Shown: positions 1-9,278, counted from the first letter of the stretch. The stretch: 64,000 nt of DNA from Halobellus sp. LT62 (GCF_037031285.1 NZ_JAYEZO010000002.1:1209938-1273937), one strand, 5' to 3'. The notes: a model not told the origin generated them from the letters alone. Translations and numbers: made by a program.

Positions 1-150
1 ATTTGAGACGGGACCGTCGATTCAGATGAGAGATCGTAGCTGAAAAGATCAGTTATTCAATGGTTTTACGGAATTAATTCGTAGCAGTGGTTACCGACTG
101 TTCGCGCTGACTGAGAGGAAGCATCGAACTGTGTTCCATATATTCGGACG

Positions 151-1092
151 CTAATCGAACATCCCCGTCGACATATACCGCTCGCCGCTGTCCCAGAACA
201 CCGTGATAACCAGTGGAGTGTCCGTCGACACGCTGTCGTCACCGTCATCGTTTCCGTCTCCCGCCGGATCGGCGAGCCGTTCTGCGACGCGCTTGGCGGC
301 GAGGTTCGACGCGCCCGACGATTGCCCGACCAGAATGCCCTCTTCGCGGGCCAGACGGCGACACTCGGCCTCGGCCTTCTCGATAGTCACGGTCTCGACA
401 TCGTCGAGGAGGTCACGGTCGAGATTCGGGCTGACGAACCCCGGCCCCATCCCTTGGAAGTCGTCAGCGCCGGGTTCGCCCCCGGAGAGGACCGCGTTGT
501 CCGCGGGTTCGACGGCGACGATCTCCATCTCGGGGAACTCCTCGCGGAGCCGACGCCCGATGCCGGTGATCGTCCCGCCGGTCCCGACGCCCGCGACGAG
601 CGCGTCGACGCTCCGATCGCCGATCTGTTCGAGGATCTCGGGGCCGGTCGTCAGGTAGTGCGCCTCCGGGTTCGCGGGGTTCTCGAACTGCCGGAGCTGG
701 ATCATCCCCGCCTCCTCTTCGAGTTCGTCCGCGCGGTCTTTCGCCTCCGAGATCTCGCCGTCGACGAGTTCGATGTCGGCCCCGTAGGCCTTCATAATCG
801 CCCGACGCTCCGGCGACTTCGATCCCGGCATTACCACGGTGAGGTCGTAGCCCTTCGCGGCTGCGACGACCGCAAGGCCGATTCCGGTGTTGCCGCTCGT
901 CGGTTCGACGAGCGGGTCTCCCGGTTCGATCGTCCCCTCCCGCTCGGCCCGCTCGACCATCGCGAGCGCCGGGCGGTCCTTCGCGGACCCCCCGGGGTTC
1001 TTCGATTCGATCTTCGCGGCTACCGTCGCGCCCGGCGGCGAGTCGACGCGGACCAGCGGCGAGCCGATGGTCTCCAGCACGTTCGCGTTCAT
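151..1092 (-). CDS. cysK: PLP-dependent cysteine synthase family protein (O-acetylserine sulfhydrylase-like)
   Basis: A 313-aa fold-type II PLP enzyme. The Schiff-base lysine sits in NPGGSAKDR (about K38), the substrate and cofactor loop TSGNTG at about 65-70, and the phosphate-binding loop GVGTGGTITG near 170. These are hallmarks of the CysK/CysM/cystathionine beta-synthase family, which make cysteine from an activated serine and sulfide or a thiol. I start at MNANVLETIG because family proteins begin there; the reading frame is open 26 codons further upstream. A Gly/Asp-rich insertion (GDGNDDGDD) near the C-terminus is a typical halophilic loop. The exact acceptor (O-acetylserine or O-phosphoserine) cannot be decided from sequence. 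Confidence 0.9.
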   Translation of the reverse strand: MNANVLETIGSPLVRVDSPPGATVAAKIESKNPGGSAKDRPALAMVERAEREGTIEPGDPLVEPTSGNTGIGLAVVAAAKGYDLTVVMPGSKSPERRAIMKAYGADIELVDGEISEAKDRADELEEEAGMIQLRQFENPANPEAHYLTTGPEILEQIGDRSVDALVAGVGTGGTITGIGRRLREEFPEMEIVAVEPADNAVLSGGEPGADDFQGMGPGFVSPNLDRDLLDDVETVTIEKAEAECRRLAREEGILVGQSSGASNLAAKRVAERLADPAGDGNDDGDDSVSTDTPLVITVFWDSGERYMSTGMFD

Positions 1093-1247
1093 CGACCCGA
1101 CCTTCGTTACTCGGGCACAAGACGATGACGGCGTCGGCCGCGCGGTTCCGGTATCGAAGACGTGCGCCACCGATCACCGGATTCGCATCTCACACCACCG
1201 GCGTCATCTACCGCGGGATTTACGCCCTCGCCTGCCATACGAGGAGT

Positions 1248-1634
1248 ATGTCCGAAGCCGACGCCGAATCCGGCACGCTCGAAACGATGCAACCGAACCC
1301 CGCGTGGGACGCCGACTCCCACGTCGACGCCGTCGAGGCGCTCTCGGAGGACGGCCTCGTGTTCCGCGTGTGGGGTGGCGACTGGTGCGGCGACTGCCGC
1401 GGCCAGCTCCCCGACTTCGGGGCCGCGCTCGCCGCCGCCGAGGTGCCCGCCGAACGGATCCACCACTACCCGGTCGAGAAGGAAGACGACGGCAGCAAGA
1501 CCGGGCCGCTCGTCGAGGAGAACGACATCGAACTGATCCCGACCGTCGTCGTCGAACGCGACGGCGAGGAGGTCGCCCGATACGTCGAGGACGAGGGCGT
1601 CCCGATCGCCGTCTACCTCGCCGAACGGCTGTAG
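1248..1634 (+). CDS. Small thioredoxin-fold protein, CGDC active site
   Basis: A 128-aa protein with the redox motif WCGDC at about 46-50, followed by a conserved thioredoxin-fold end with a cis-proline-type segment (ELIPTVVVERDG). CGDC replaces the classical CGPC, so the redox potential is probably shifted. I chose the ATG at 1248 (MSEADAESG) because the upstream extension is basic and unlike halophilic protein. It is convergent with the DUF255 gene, whose stop codon abuts this one without a spare base. Likely a cytosolic thiol-disulfide reductase; the client is unknown. Confidence 0.8.
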   Translation: MSEADAESGTLETMQPNPAWDADSHVDAVEALSEDGLVFRVWGGDWCGDCRGQLPDFGAALAAAEVPAERIHHYPVEKEDDGSKTGPLVEENDIELIPTVVVERDGEEVARYVEDEGVPIAVYLAERL

Positions 1635-3842
1635 TTACGCGGTATTGCCGTCGCCATCCTCGGTCTCTCCGAACCATCCCAGCGCCTCCGCCAGCGAGTG
1701 CGCCGGCGGCGAGCACGTCCGCCCCTCGCAGACGTAGACCGTCGGCTCGCCGTCGCGCATCCCCCGCCCCTTCCAGATCGCTGGGATGTCGTCGAGTTCC
1801 AACGCATCGAGCCAGCCGCCGAGCTCGTCGTCGGTCGGCGGGCGCGGTGAGATCACGGCGTCGGGGAGGTACGTCGTCGCGAGCGACTCGCGAATCGGTT
1901 CCAGCAGCGGGACCGCCGCATCCGACTCCGGGGCCGCGACGACGACCTCCGCTCCGCCGCGCGCGCGTTCGTCGGCGGCGAGCGCCAGCGAGACGTGTTC
2001 GAGCGGTCGACCCCGAATCCGGTTCGCGTGTGTGTCGAGCACCGCGCCGGCGACCTCATCGAACCCCTCGTCGGGGGCAAACGCGTCGAGATCGAGAAGC
2101 AGTTTCGTCGCGACTCCGGCGCTGGATGGCGTCGACTGGTCCTGTAACTCCTGCGGACGCGTGACGAGTGACTCGCCGTCAGACGGCGTCATATACAGCG
2201 TTTTCGCATCGCCGTCGTAGAACTCGCTGACGACGACGCGAGCGAGCGCTCCCGCGAACGCGAGGTGGTCGACGTCGCCCGTCGCCTGATACAGATCGAA
2301 CGCGCCGCGCGCGAGGAACGCGTAGTCATCGAGGTAACCGTCGCCTTTCACGTCGCCGTCCTTGTACCGGCGCGCGAGGCGTTTCTCGTCTCCGTCCCAC
2401 AGGTGCTCGCGGACGAATCCGAGCGCGTCAGCGGCTAATTCGGTGTACGAATCGTCGCCGAGCACGAGGCCACCGCGAGCCAAGCTAGAAATCGCGAGGC
2501 CGTTCCACGACGCGAGGATCTTCTCGTCCCGAGCCGGACGGACGCGCCCCTCACGCGCCGCGAACAGCGCCGGTCGAGCCTCGTCGAGTCGGGCGACGAT
2601 CTCCGCCTCGCCGCAGTCGTACGCGTCGGCGAGGTCCGGAATCGACGCGTCGATCGTGAGCACGGTTTCGCCCTCGAAGTTGCCGCCGGGCGTGACGCCG
2701 AAGCGATCCAGCGCGATCTCCGCCGTTCGCTCGTCGTCGATCGCCTCTTGGACCGCCTCTGGCGTCCAGACGTAGTACTTGCCCTCCTCGCCCTCGCTGC
2801 GGGCGTCGAGCGTGCTGAAGAAGCCGCCGTCGTCGTGGCGGAACTCCCGCGCGAGGAAGTCGAACGTCTCGCGGACGATCGTCGCGTACGAGTCCCGGCC
2901 GGTGAGCTGGTAGGCCGCGAGATACGCCCGCGGGATCTCCGCGTTGTCGTAGAGCATCTTCTCGAAGTGCGGGACCGTCCACTCGCGGTCCGTCGCGTAG
3001 CGGTGGAAGCCGCCGCCGACGTGGTCGTAGATCCCGCCCGCCGCCATCGCGTCGAGCGTCGTCGTCGCCGCCGAGCGCGCCTCGTCGGTTCCGCTGTGCG
3101 CGTACGACCGCAGCAACGCCTCGATCCGCCCGGGCTGGGGGAACTTCGGCCCGCCGGAACCGAAGCCGCCGTGCTCGCGGTCGGTCGCGCGGAGCGCCGC
3201 TTTCGCGACGTTTCCGAGCGCGCCGCCGTCGTCTCCGCTCGCCGATCCCCCGACCGTCGAGGACGCCGCGGGACCGTCGCCGGTGTCCGATTCGCCGGGG
3301 TCAGTCGTCTCTAGGTTGTCCCGCAGCGCGTCGGTCCACTGCTGCGCGCGGTTCTCGATCTCCTCGCGGTCGGATTCCGAACCCCACGAGTCGGCGAAAG
3401 AGCGACAGACGTCCAAGAACCCGGGGACGTTCCCGCGCTGGGGGTTCTCGTTCTTCGGGAAGTACGTGCCGACGTAGAACGGCTTTCCCTCCGGTGTGAG
3501 CCACACGGAGAGCGGCCAGCCACCGCCGCCGGTGACGAGCTGGCAGATCGTCTGGTACACGCGGTCGAGGTCCGGGCGCTCCTCGCGGTCGACCTTGATC
3601 GGGACGAAAGAGTCGTTGAGAACGGCGGCGACTTCCTCGTCCTCGAAGCTCTCCTCGGCCATCACGTGACACCAGTGGCAGGCCGAGTAGCCGATCGAGA
3701 GGAAGATCGGACGGTCGGTCGCCTCCGCGGCGTCCAGCGCGGCCTCGTCCCACGGCTGCCAGTGCACCGGGTTGTCGGCGTGCTGGCGGAGGTACGGGCT
3801 CTGTTCGTCGGCCAGCCGGTTACGCCCAAGAACGTCGTTCAT
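1635..3842 (-). CDS. DUF255 thioredoxin-domain protein (YyaL/SPATA20 family)
   Basis: A 735-aa full-length member of the YyaL/spermatogenesis-associated protein 20 family. The N-terminal thioredoxin-like DUF255 domain holds SACHWCHVM with cysteines at about 55 and 58, and the rest is a predicted alpha/alpha six-hairpin-glycosidase-like barrel (motifs such as GGGFHRYATDREW and PHFEKMLYDNAEI). A Gly/Ser/Asp-rich linker near residues 190-215 is probably a halophilic insertion. The family is widespread but its reaction is not established; the barrel suggests carbohydrate binding. It converges with the small CGDC thioredoxin, which may or may not be functionally linked. Confidence 0.9.
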   Translation of the reverse strand: MNDVLGRNRLADEQSPYLRQHADNPVHWQPWDEAALDAAEATDRPIFLSIGYSACHWCHVMAEESFEDEEVAAVLNDSFVPIKVDREERPDLDRVYQTICQLVTGGGGWPLSVWLTPEGKPFYVGTYFPKNENPQRGNVPGFLDVCRSFADSWGSESDREEIENRAQQWTDALRDNLETTDPGESDTGDGPAASSTVGGSASGDDGGALGNVAKAALRATDREHGGFGSGGPKFPQPGRIEALLRSYAHSGTDEARSAATTTLDAMAAGGIYDHVGGGFHRYATDREWTVPHFEKMLYDNAEIPRAYLAAYQLTGRDSYATIVRETFDFLAREFRHDDGGFFSTLDARSEGEEGKYYVWTPEAVQEAIDDERTAEIALDRFGVTPGGNFEGETVLTIDASIPDLADAYDCGEAEIVARLDEARPALFAAREGRVRPARDEKILASWNGLAISSLARGGLVLGDDSYTELAADALGFVREHLWDGDEKRLARRYKDGDVKGDGYLDDYAFLARGAFDLYQATGDVDHLAFAGALARVVVSEFYDGDAKTLYMTPSDGESLVTRPQELQDQSTPSSAGVATKLLLDLDAFAPDEGFDEVAGAVLDTHANRIRGRPLEHVSLALAADERARGGAEVVVAAPESDAAVPLLEPIRESLATTYLPDAVISPRPPTDDELGGWLDALELDDIPAIWKGRGMRDGEPTVYVCEGRTCSPPAHSLAEALGWFGETEDGDGNTA

Positions 3843-3952
3843 ACCCGATACACCGCGCCGCGACGACTAAAGGCCCGTGGAGATGCCGCGGTGGTGGCGG
3901 CTCGGGGCGGTAGCTTGGCGGCGATTCAGGGCGACAGGGCGGCGGAGACGAC

Positions 3953-5395
3953 TCAGAGCGATAGCGCGTGCAGGTTCGACTCGCCGTCGGCGAGGTAGGC
4001 GGTGCCGTCGAGACCGATCGCGTCGAACACCGTGTCTATGCCGCGCGCGGCGGTCGCCTCGCCGTCGCCATCGACCGCGTACACCGTCTTGAACGGCTCG
4101 TCGGCCGTTTCGCCGGTGATGGCGGTCGCGACCATCGCGTCGGCCGTCGCGGCCTCCGGCCAAGCGTCGTTCGACGGAGGGGCGAACGTCCAGCGCTCCG
4201 CGCCCGAGACGTCGTACGCCGTCGCGGCGTCCGCGCCGACACCCGACCGCGTGTAGAGCGCGTCGCCGTCGGGGGCCAAGAGGAGCCACTGCCCGTAGTC
4301 GTCGTCGCGCCAGACGACCGACCCGTCGGTCTCGACCGCAAGGACGGCCTCGCCGCCCGCGTACAGTCGGTCGCCGTCGAGGAGGAGCTCTTCGACCGGC
4401 GCGTCGAGACGCCAGTCGACGTCGCCGTTCGGCGCGACGCCCGACAGCGTCGCGCCCTCGCCCGCGCCCGAGAGGACGAACAGGCGGTCGTCGGCGACTT
4501 CGACCCACGTGGCGGGGGTAGCGTCGAGCGCGAACCGGTCGTCGCCGTCTCGATCGAGCCCGGCGAGGCGATCGTCAGTGGCGACGCAGGCCCCCCGCGA
4601 GGAGACGGCGACGTCCCGGACCGCGGTGAACTCCCGCTTCCACGCGAGCCTCCCGTCGGTCGCGTCGATCGCGTAGACGACGGTCGCCAGCGGCTCCTCG
4701 GGCGTCTGGTGGCTCGTCGGCGTCACACCCGGCGGTGGGAAGAACTCCAAGCCGCGGGCGACGACGAGACCTTCAGAAACGCCCGCGACTGCGAGTTCGC
4801 GATCGCGCTCGAACGTCCAGCGGCGATCGCCGCTCGCCCGGTCGAACGCGTGCAGAGCTGTCCACTCACGCTCGTCCGCCGCACCCGCGACGGCGTACAG
4901 GGCATCGTCGGTCAGTGTCACGCCCCAGCCGCCGCGGGCGATCCGGCCGTAGGCGGCGTGGGAGCCGCCGACCGCCTCACCCTCCATCTCGCGCCGCCAG
5001 ACCGTCGACCGCTCGGCCGGGTCGATCGCCGCGACGGCCGACGATCCCTCGTCGTCGCTCAGCGTCGCGTACAGCAGGTCGGCGTCGGTATCGCCCGACG
5101 CGGTCGCCTCGTCGACGTCGAGACCGAGGACGTTCGAGTCGTCGAAGGAGACGGTCCAGTCGGGCGTCCACTCGGGCAGGTCGCCCGGCCTCGTGGTGGG
5201 GCCGTCGTCCAGCGGCGGCGCGTCGTCCGCGGGCGAGGCGTCTGCGGGAGCGGCCTCGGTGGGATCGGCGGCGTCTCCGCCGCGTTCGCCGAGGCAGCCG
5301 GCCGTTCCGAGCGTCCCGGCGACCGCCCCGGCACCGAATCGGAGGAACCGTCTGCGGGAGACAGTGGGCGTACCTGTGGGAGAGCGGGAGACCAT
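3953..5395 (-). CDS. Tat-exported lipoprotein with PQQ-like beta-propeller repeats
   Basis: A 480-aa secreted protein. The N-terminus has a twin-arginine motif SRRRFLRFG followed by a hydrophobic stretch and a lipobox ending TAGC (Cys at about 34), so it is predicted to be exported folded and lipid-anchored outside the cell. An Ala/Pro/Asp-rich tether is followed by repeated blades with the pattern W-x-x-x-(F/L)-x-x-x-x-D/E typical of PQQ-like (YncE/BamB-type) beta-propellers. No catalytic PQQ ligands are evident, so a binding or scaffold role is more likely than dehydrogenase activity. Confidence 0.85.
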   Translation of the reverse strand: MVSRSPTGTPTVSRRRFLRFGAGAVAGTLGTAGCLGERGGDAADPTEAAPADASPADDAPPLDDGPTTRPGDLPEWTPDWTVSFDDSNVLGLDVDEATASGDTDADLLYATLSDDEGSSAVAAIDPAERSTVWRREMEGEAVGGSHAAYGRIARGGWGVTLTDDALYAVAGAADEREWTALHAFDRASGDRRWTFERDRELAVAGVSEGLVVARGLEFFPPPGVTPTSHQTPEEPLATVVYAIDATDGRLAWKREFTAVRDVAVSSRGACVATDDRLAGLDRDGDDRFALDATPATWVEVADDRLFVLSGAGEGATLSGVAPNGDVDWRLDAPVEELLLDGDRLYAGGEAVLAVETDGSVVWRDDDYGQWLLLAPDGDALYTRSGVGADAATAYDVSGAERWTFAPPSNDAWPEAATADAMVATAITGETADEPFKTVYAVDGDGEATAARGIDTVFDAIGLDGTAYLADGESNLHALSL

Positions 5396-5518
5396 ACGAG
5401 TATCCGCGAGGTGCGACGGAAAGGGTCTTCTGGTGGGTCAAACGGCTGTTTGACGGATTCCGTCCGCCGCTCAGAAGTATACATAAAAGTGCACACATTC
5501 ATCCGAGAGAAGAGCAAC

Positions 5519-5525
5519 CTTTACA
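5519..5525 (+). promoter_or_regulatory. TATA-like element of purD
   Basis: An AT-rich box (CTTTACA) lies about 28 nt before the purD start codon in an otherwise GC-rich context. This is the spacing expected for a leaderless or very short-leader haloarchaeal transcript. A second AT-rich stretch (about 5478-5490) lies farther up and could serve the divergent propeller lipoprotein. Confidence 0.5.
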
Positions 5526-5549
5526 CTCTCCTGCGTATGTCCTCCGGGT

Positions 5550-6848
5550 ATGTCAGAGACGGAGACGGTGCTTCTCGTCGGCGGCGGCGGACGCGAGCAC
5601 GCGATCGCTCGCGCGCTGTCGACGGACTCGGCGTGCGAACTGTACGCGTGTGCGAGCAACCGGAACCCCGGAACCGCGGCGCTCGCGGCGGGGTTCGAGA
5701 CGGTTTCGGAGACCGACGTCGACGGGATCGTCGCCTACGCGACCGACATCGACGCCGACCTCGCGGTCATCGGGCCCGAGTCGGCGCTCGAAGCGGGCGT
5801 CGCGGACGCGCTCGACGACGCCGGGATCTATACGTTCGGTCCCGACGCCGACGCGGCCCGGATCGAGACGGACAAGGCCTTCCAGCGGGAGTTTATGGAG
5901 GCCGAGTCGATCCCGGGCTGTCCAGACTACGCCGTCTTCGAGGACACCGAGGCCGCCTGCGAGTACATCGAAGCCTCCGACGTCGACCTCGCGGTCAAGC
6001 CCGCGGGCCTCACCGGGGGCAAGGGCGTGAAGGTCATCGGCGACCAAGTCGACCGCGAGGGGGCCAAACAGTACCTCCGCGAGAACGACTACGACGAGGT
6101 CGTCCTCGAAGAGCGCCTGATCGGCGAGGAGTTCACCGTCCAAGCGTTCGTCGCCAACGGTGACGTCCGACCGACCCCGGCCGTGCAGGACCACAAGCGC
6201 GCCTACGAGGGCGACGAGGGTCCGAACACCGGTGGGATGGGAAGCTACAGCGATGCCGGTCCCGAACTGCCCTTTATGACGAGCGAGGACTACGCCGACG
6301 CCGTCGAGATCCTCGAAGCCGTCGTCGACGCCCTGCCCGAGTATAAAGGGGTCCTCTACGGCCAGTTCATGCTCGGCGCGGACGGCCCGAAAGTCGTCGA
6401 GTTCAACGCCCGTTTCGGCGACCCGGAGGCGACGAACACGCTTCCCGTCCTGAACACCTCGTTCCTCGACGTGCTCACGGCCGCTCGCGAGGGCGAGTCG
6501 CTGCCGCAACTGGAGTTCGCCGGGAAGGCGACCGTCTGCAAATACGCCGTGCCTGACGGCTACCCGACAGATCCGAAGAGCGGCGCGAAGATCACCGTCG
6601 ACGAGGAAAGCGTGGGAGATGCACTCCTGTTCTACGCCAGCGTCGACGAGCGCGAGGACGGCCTCTACACGACGACCTCGCGCTCGTTCGCAGTCGTCGG
6701 CGTCGCCGACTCGATCTCGGAGGCCGAGGCGCAGGCCGAAGACGCCCTCGCGGCCGCGGGCGACGGCCTCCGCGTCCGCCACGACGTCGGCAAGGCGGCC
6801 CTCGTCCAGCGTCGGATCGATCATATGAACGAACTCCGCGGGGAGTAA
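5550..6848 (+). CDS. purD: Phosphoribosylamine-glycine ligase (GAR synthetase)
   Basis: A 432-aa ATP-grasp enzyme that joins glycine to 5-phosphoribosylamine in purine synthesis. The N-terminal motif LLVGGGGREHAIA is diagnostic of PurD. The ATP-grasp nucleotide site KPAGLTGGKGVKV lies near residue 150, and ARFGDPEAT near 290 holds metal and phosphate contacts. Length matches stand-alone PurD. No other pur gene is adjacent; the downstream hexapeptide acyltransferase is 78 bp away. Confidence 0.97.
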   Translation: MSETETVLLVGGGGREHAIARALSTDSACELYACASNRNPGTAALAAGFETVSETDVDGIVAYATDIDADLAVIGPESALEAGVADALDDAGIYTFGPDADAARIETDKAFQREFMEAESIPGCPDYAVFEDTEAACEYIEASDVDLAVKPAGLTGGKGVKVIGDQVDREGAKQYLRENDYDEVVLEERLIGEEFTVQAFVANGDVRPTPAVQDHKRAYEGDEGPNTGGMGSYSDAGPELPFMTSEDYADAVEILEAVVDALPEYKGVLYGQFMLGADGPKVVEFNARFGDPEATNTLPVLNTSFLDVLTAAREGESLPQLEFAGKATVCKYAVPDGYPTDPKSGAKITVDEESVGDALLFYASVDEREDGLYTTTSRSFAVVGVADSISEAEAQAEDALAAAGDGLRVRHDVGKAALVQRRIDHMNELRGE

Positions 6849-6926
6849 GAGCGCGGGCAGCGGCCGGATCTCCCTCCGGCACGATCGACGAGCGAACTTT
6901 TTGCTATCCGGCGTGAACGGGCAGCC

Positions 6927-7475
6927 GTGAGCGACGACGACACCCGCAGACACGACCGCCTCCAGCGACACCCGACGCCCGGCCCGTCGAACTCGCTGCG
7001 GTATTGGACCGACGCGAAGCCCGTCTGGCGGGTCGTGCTCAACTACCTCCTCGTGTGGGTCGCGCGCATCGCCCCGTCGCTCCGCGCGCGGAGTTGGGCA
7101 CTCCGTCGGCTCGGCGTCACCGTCGGCGAGGGCGTCTCGTGGGGCCTCGAAGCGACGCCGGACGTGTTCTGGCCCGAACTGATCACGCTCGGCGATCACG
7201 TCGTCGTCGGCTACGACTCGGTGATCCTCTGTCACGAGTTCTTACAGGAGGAGTACCGGACGGGCGAGGTCGTCGTCGGCGACCGCGCGATGATCGGCGC
7301 GAAAGCCGTCATCCTCCCGGGCGTCCGGATCGGCGAGGGCGCGCAGGTGGCCGCAAACTCGCTCGTCACGCGTGACGTGCCGCCGGGTGTGACGGTCGCG
7401 GGCGTGCCGGCGCGGCCGATGGGCGGGAGCGACGACGGAGACGCGGCACCCGGCGTGGCGGATCGAGACGCCTAG
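6927..7475 (+). CDS. Left-handed beta-helix (hexapeptide repeat) acyltransferase
   Basis: A 182-aa protein starting at GTG. An N-terminal hydrophobic helix (VLNYLLVWVARIAPSL) is followed by irregular hexapeptide repeats such as VVVGDRAMIGAKAVILPGVRIGEGAQVAANS, ending with the DVPPGVTVAGVPAR signature found in trimeric acetyltransferases (LacA/NodL/VatD type). The acyl acceptor is unknown. The catalytic His typical of these enzymes may be the one in ILCHEF. It ends 3 bp before the convergent mscS gene. Confidence 0.8.
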   Translation: MSDDDTRRHDRLQRHPTPGPSNSLRYWTDAKPVWRVVLNYLLVWVARIAPSLRARSWALRRLGVTVGEGVSWGLEATPDVFWPELITLGDHVVVGYDSVILCHEFLQEEYRTGEVVVGDRAMIGAKAVILPGVRIGEGAQVAANSLVTRDVPPGVTVAGVPARPMGGSDDGDAAPGVADRDA

Positions 7476-7478
7476 CCG

Positions 7479-8312
7479 TCAGTCTCGAAACCGCACGACG
7501 CCCTCCTCGAAGACGGCGCTGTTGGGAACGATGAACTCCTCGCCGTCGTTCTCGACGTGGGTGACGAACAGGTTCACTTCTTGGACGATCCCCCGCCGCT
7601 GGCCGATGGCGACCTCGTCGCCGATCGAGTAGGGTTGGTTCAACAGTAGGTACGATCCGGCGGCCCCGGATTTCAGCAGATCCGAGAGCGCGATGGCGGT
7701 GAGCGCCACGAGCGCGAGAAGATACACCGCGAGGAGGACGACGAGCGCGAGCGTGGCGACGCCGAGCTGCGAGAGCGCGACCAAGATCGCGATGTAGAAG
7801 ACGGTGAACTTCGCGACCCGGGGAAAGACGCCGATCTGCGGGAGCTTGATCCCGGTGAGCCGTTCGCCGACCATCAGTTGGACCTTGTCGCCGACGACGA
7901 CGCCGACGATGAGGATGACGACGGCGAAGAACAGCTGCGGGACGAATTCGACGGTGCGACTCCAAAAGCTCGCCGCGACGGTGATGTTCGCGATCGAGAG
8001 GAGCGCGAGGAAGGTGATCCCGAGGACGAAAAACCGGACGAGCGTCCCGAGCACCTCGACCGTCGAGGTGTCGAACTCGCGGGCGGTCCGCTCGAACGCC
8101 GTTCCCTCGATCGCCTCGGGGACGCCGAACCTGACCAGTAGGCGGGTCGTCAGCAAACCGAGCACCAGCGCGGCGAGGACGCCGATAACCGCGACGAGCA
8201 GCGCGGCCCACATCGCCTGCGGGACGGCATTAACGACGTCCGGCAGCGGGCCGAGATCGACCTGCATCGATGCGACGCTCGTCGTCGACTGCGTCGGTTC
8301 GAATCCCGCCAT
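7479..8312 (-). CDS. MscS-family small-conductance mechanosensitive channel
   Basis: A 277-aa membrane protein with four or five predicted transmembrane segments, then an MscS-type beta domain (YSIGDEVAIGQRRGIVQEV) and a C-terminal NSAVFEEGVVRFRD. Such channels release solutes upon hypo-osmotic shock. Its ATG overlaps the stop codon of the diadenylate cyclase gene by one base (TGATG), so the two are very likely cotranscribed and translationally coupled. It is short in the cytoplasmic vestibule compared with E. coli MscS, as in many archaeal and plant-like members. Confidence 0.88.
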   Translation of the reverse strand: MAGFEPTQSTTSVASMQVDLGPLPDVVNAVPQAMWAALLVAVIGVLAALVLGLLTTRLLVRFGVPEAIEGTAFERTAREFDTSTVEVLGTLVRFFVLGITFLALLSIANITVAASFWSRTVEFVPQLFFAVVILIVGVVVGDKVQLMVGERLTGIKLPQIGVFPRVAKFTVFYIAILVALSQLGVATLALVVLLAVYLLALVALTAIALSDLLKSGAAGSYLLLNQPYSIGDEVAIGQRRGIVQEVNLFVTHVENDGEEFIVPNSAVFEEGVVRFRD

Positions 8313-9127
8313 CAGTACTCCTCCGGATCGATCTCCAGAATGATCTGACCGCCCTTGAACGCCCGCACGAGACCGTCGGACTCAGAGAGGACGATCGCCG
8401 TCGCGTTCGTGTCGCGGGTGATCGCCGCGCCCGCCATATGCCGCGCGCCGAGTCCCTTCGGGATGTCGACGCCCTCGGCGGCGGGTTCGAGGTAGCGGTA
8501 GGCGCTGACGATCTTCCCCGAGTCGCTTATGACGAACGCGCCGTCGAGTCTGGAGAACTCCTTGAGCATCACGTTCACGATCGGGTCGCCGACGTGGACG
8601 TGGGACTTCTCAAAGGGGTTGTAGCTGAGCGGCCGGGACTTGTTCATCACCTTTCCGGCGTCGCCCACGACGAACAGCGCGCCGACGGGTTTGCCCTTCT
8701 GGCCCTTCTTGCCCAGCTCGATCGCGACCTCGAAGACGTCGCGGATGACGCTTGGGTCCGCCCGCGAGTTCGCAAAGAGGTCGTAGATGCCCGAGCGCAT
8801 TCCCTCCTCGACGCGGACTCGCACGACGCCGTCGGGGTCGCCGTCGAAGATCCGGACGCTGCAAGCGACGATGTCGCCCTCCTCGACGAGTCCCTGTTCG
8901 AGCGCGCCCTCGACGCCGAATCTGATTCGATCCCGGACGTTATCGAAATCCAGCGGCAGTTCGACGTACGTCTCGGCGTCGACGTCGTTCGCCGGCGCGA
9001 CGACGACGACATCTTCGTCGGTGTCCGCGTCGGCGAATCGTTCGTAGTGGGAACTGCTCGGCGAGAACAGAAACACGCTCTCGACGTCCGACACGACATC
9101 TCCCAAGAGGTCCGATAGCGCCGACAT
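8312..9127 (-). CDS. dacZ: Diadenylate cyclase (c-di-AMP synthase), DacZ type
   Basis: A 271-aa DisA_N/DAC domain protein. The two catalytic signatures are visible: DGAFVISDSG (DGA at about 195-197) and ARHMAGAAITRDT (RH at about 229-230), which bind and cyclise two ATP molecules to c-di-AMP. The N-terminal approximately 130 residues form the archaeal DacZ-specific domain instead of the DNA-binding domain of DisA. Haloarchaeal DacZ has been tied to osmoregulation, and the directly overlapping mscS gene supports that here. It is the first gene of the pair, upstream of the channel. Confidence 0.95.
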   Translation of the reverse strand: MSALSDLLGDVVSDVESVFLFSPSSSHYERFADADTDEDVVVVAPANDVDAETYVELPLDFDNVRDRIRFGVEGALEQGLVEEGDIVACSVRIFDGDPDGVVRVRVEEGMRSGIYDLFANSRADPSVIRDVFEVAIELGKKGQKGKPVGALFVVGDAGKVMNKSRPLSYNPFEKSHVHVGDPIVNVMLKEFSRLDGAFVISDSGKIVSAYRYLEPAAEGVDIPKGLGARHMAGAAITRDTNATAIVLSESDGLVRAFKGGQIILEIDPEEY

Positions 9128-9187
9128 TGGTCCACGTACGGCGCGGGCGCTGTAAAGCGTTGTGGGACGTTCTCGCGGGTGATATCA

Positions 9188-9219
9188 GTCTGACATCCGT
9201 CTGACATACGTCGGACCTC
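9188..9219. repeat. Three 11-bp tandem repeats upstream of dacZ
   Basis: Two near-identical 11-bp units (GTCTGACATCC, GTCTGACATAC) and a third diverged one (GTCGGACCTCA) lie 60-90 bp before the dacZ start codon. A related inverted motif (TCAGACGG) follows at about 9253. The position suggests an operator, but no factor is known. Confidence 0.5.
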
Positions 9220-9278
9220 ATCGACGAGAGTCAGGTCAGTCGACGTTCAGATCAGACGGAGAGCGGATCGACCCCCGC

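Noticed and set aside
887..2164. 425-codon plus-strand frame across cysK and the DUF255 gene
   Set aside because: Spans two confident genes in the wrong frame; arginine- and proline-rich junk.
3968..6163. 731-codon plus-strand frame across the propeller gene and purD
   Set aside because: Arg/Asp/Val-rich shadow of two well-identified genes in other frames.
5553..7235. Long minus-strand frame (560 codons) covering purD
   Set aside because: It is the antisense of purD and part of the next gene; composition is Arg/Val/Asp mirror-type and no domain is present. GC-rich haloarchaeal genes commonly leave open antisense frames.
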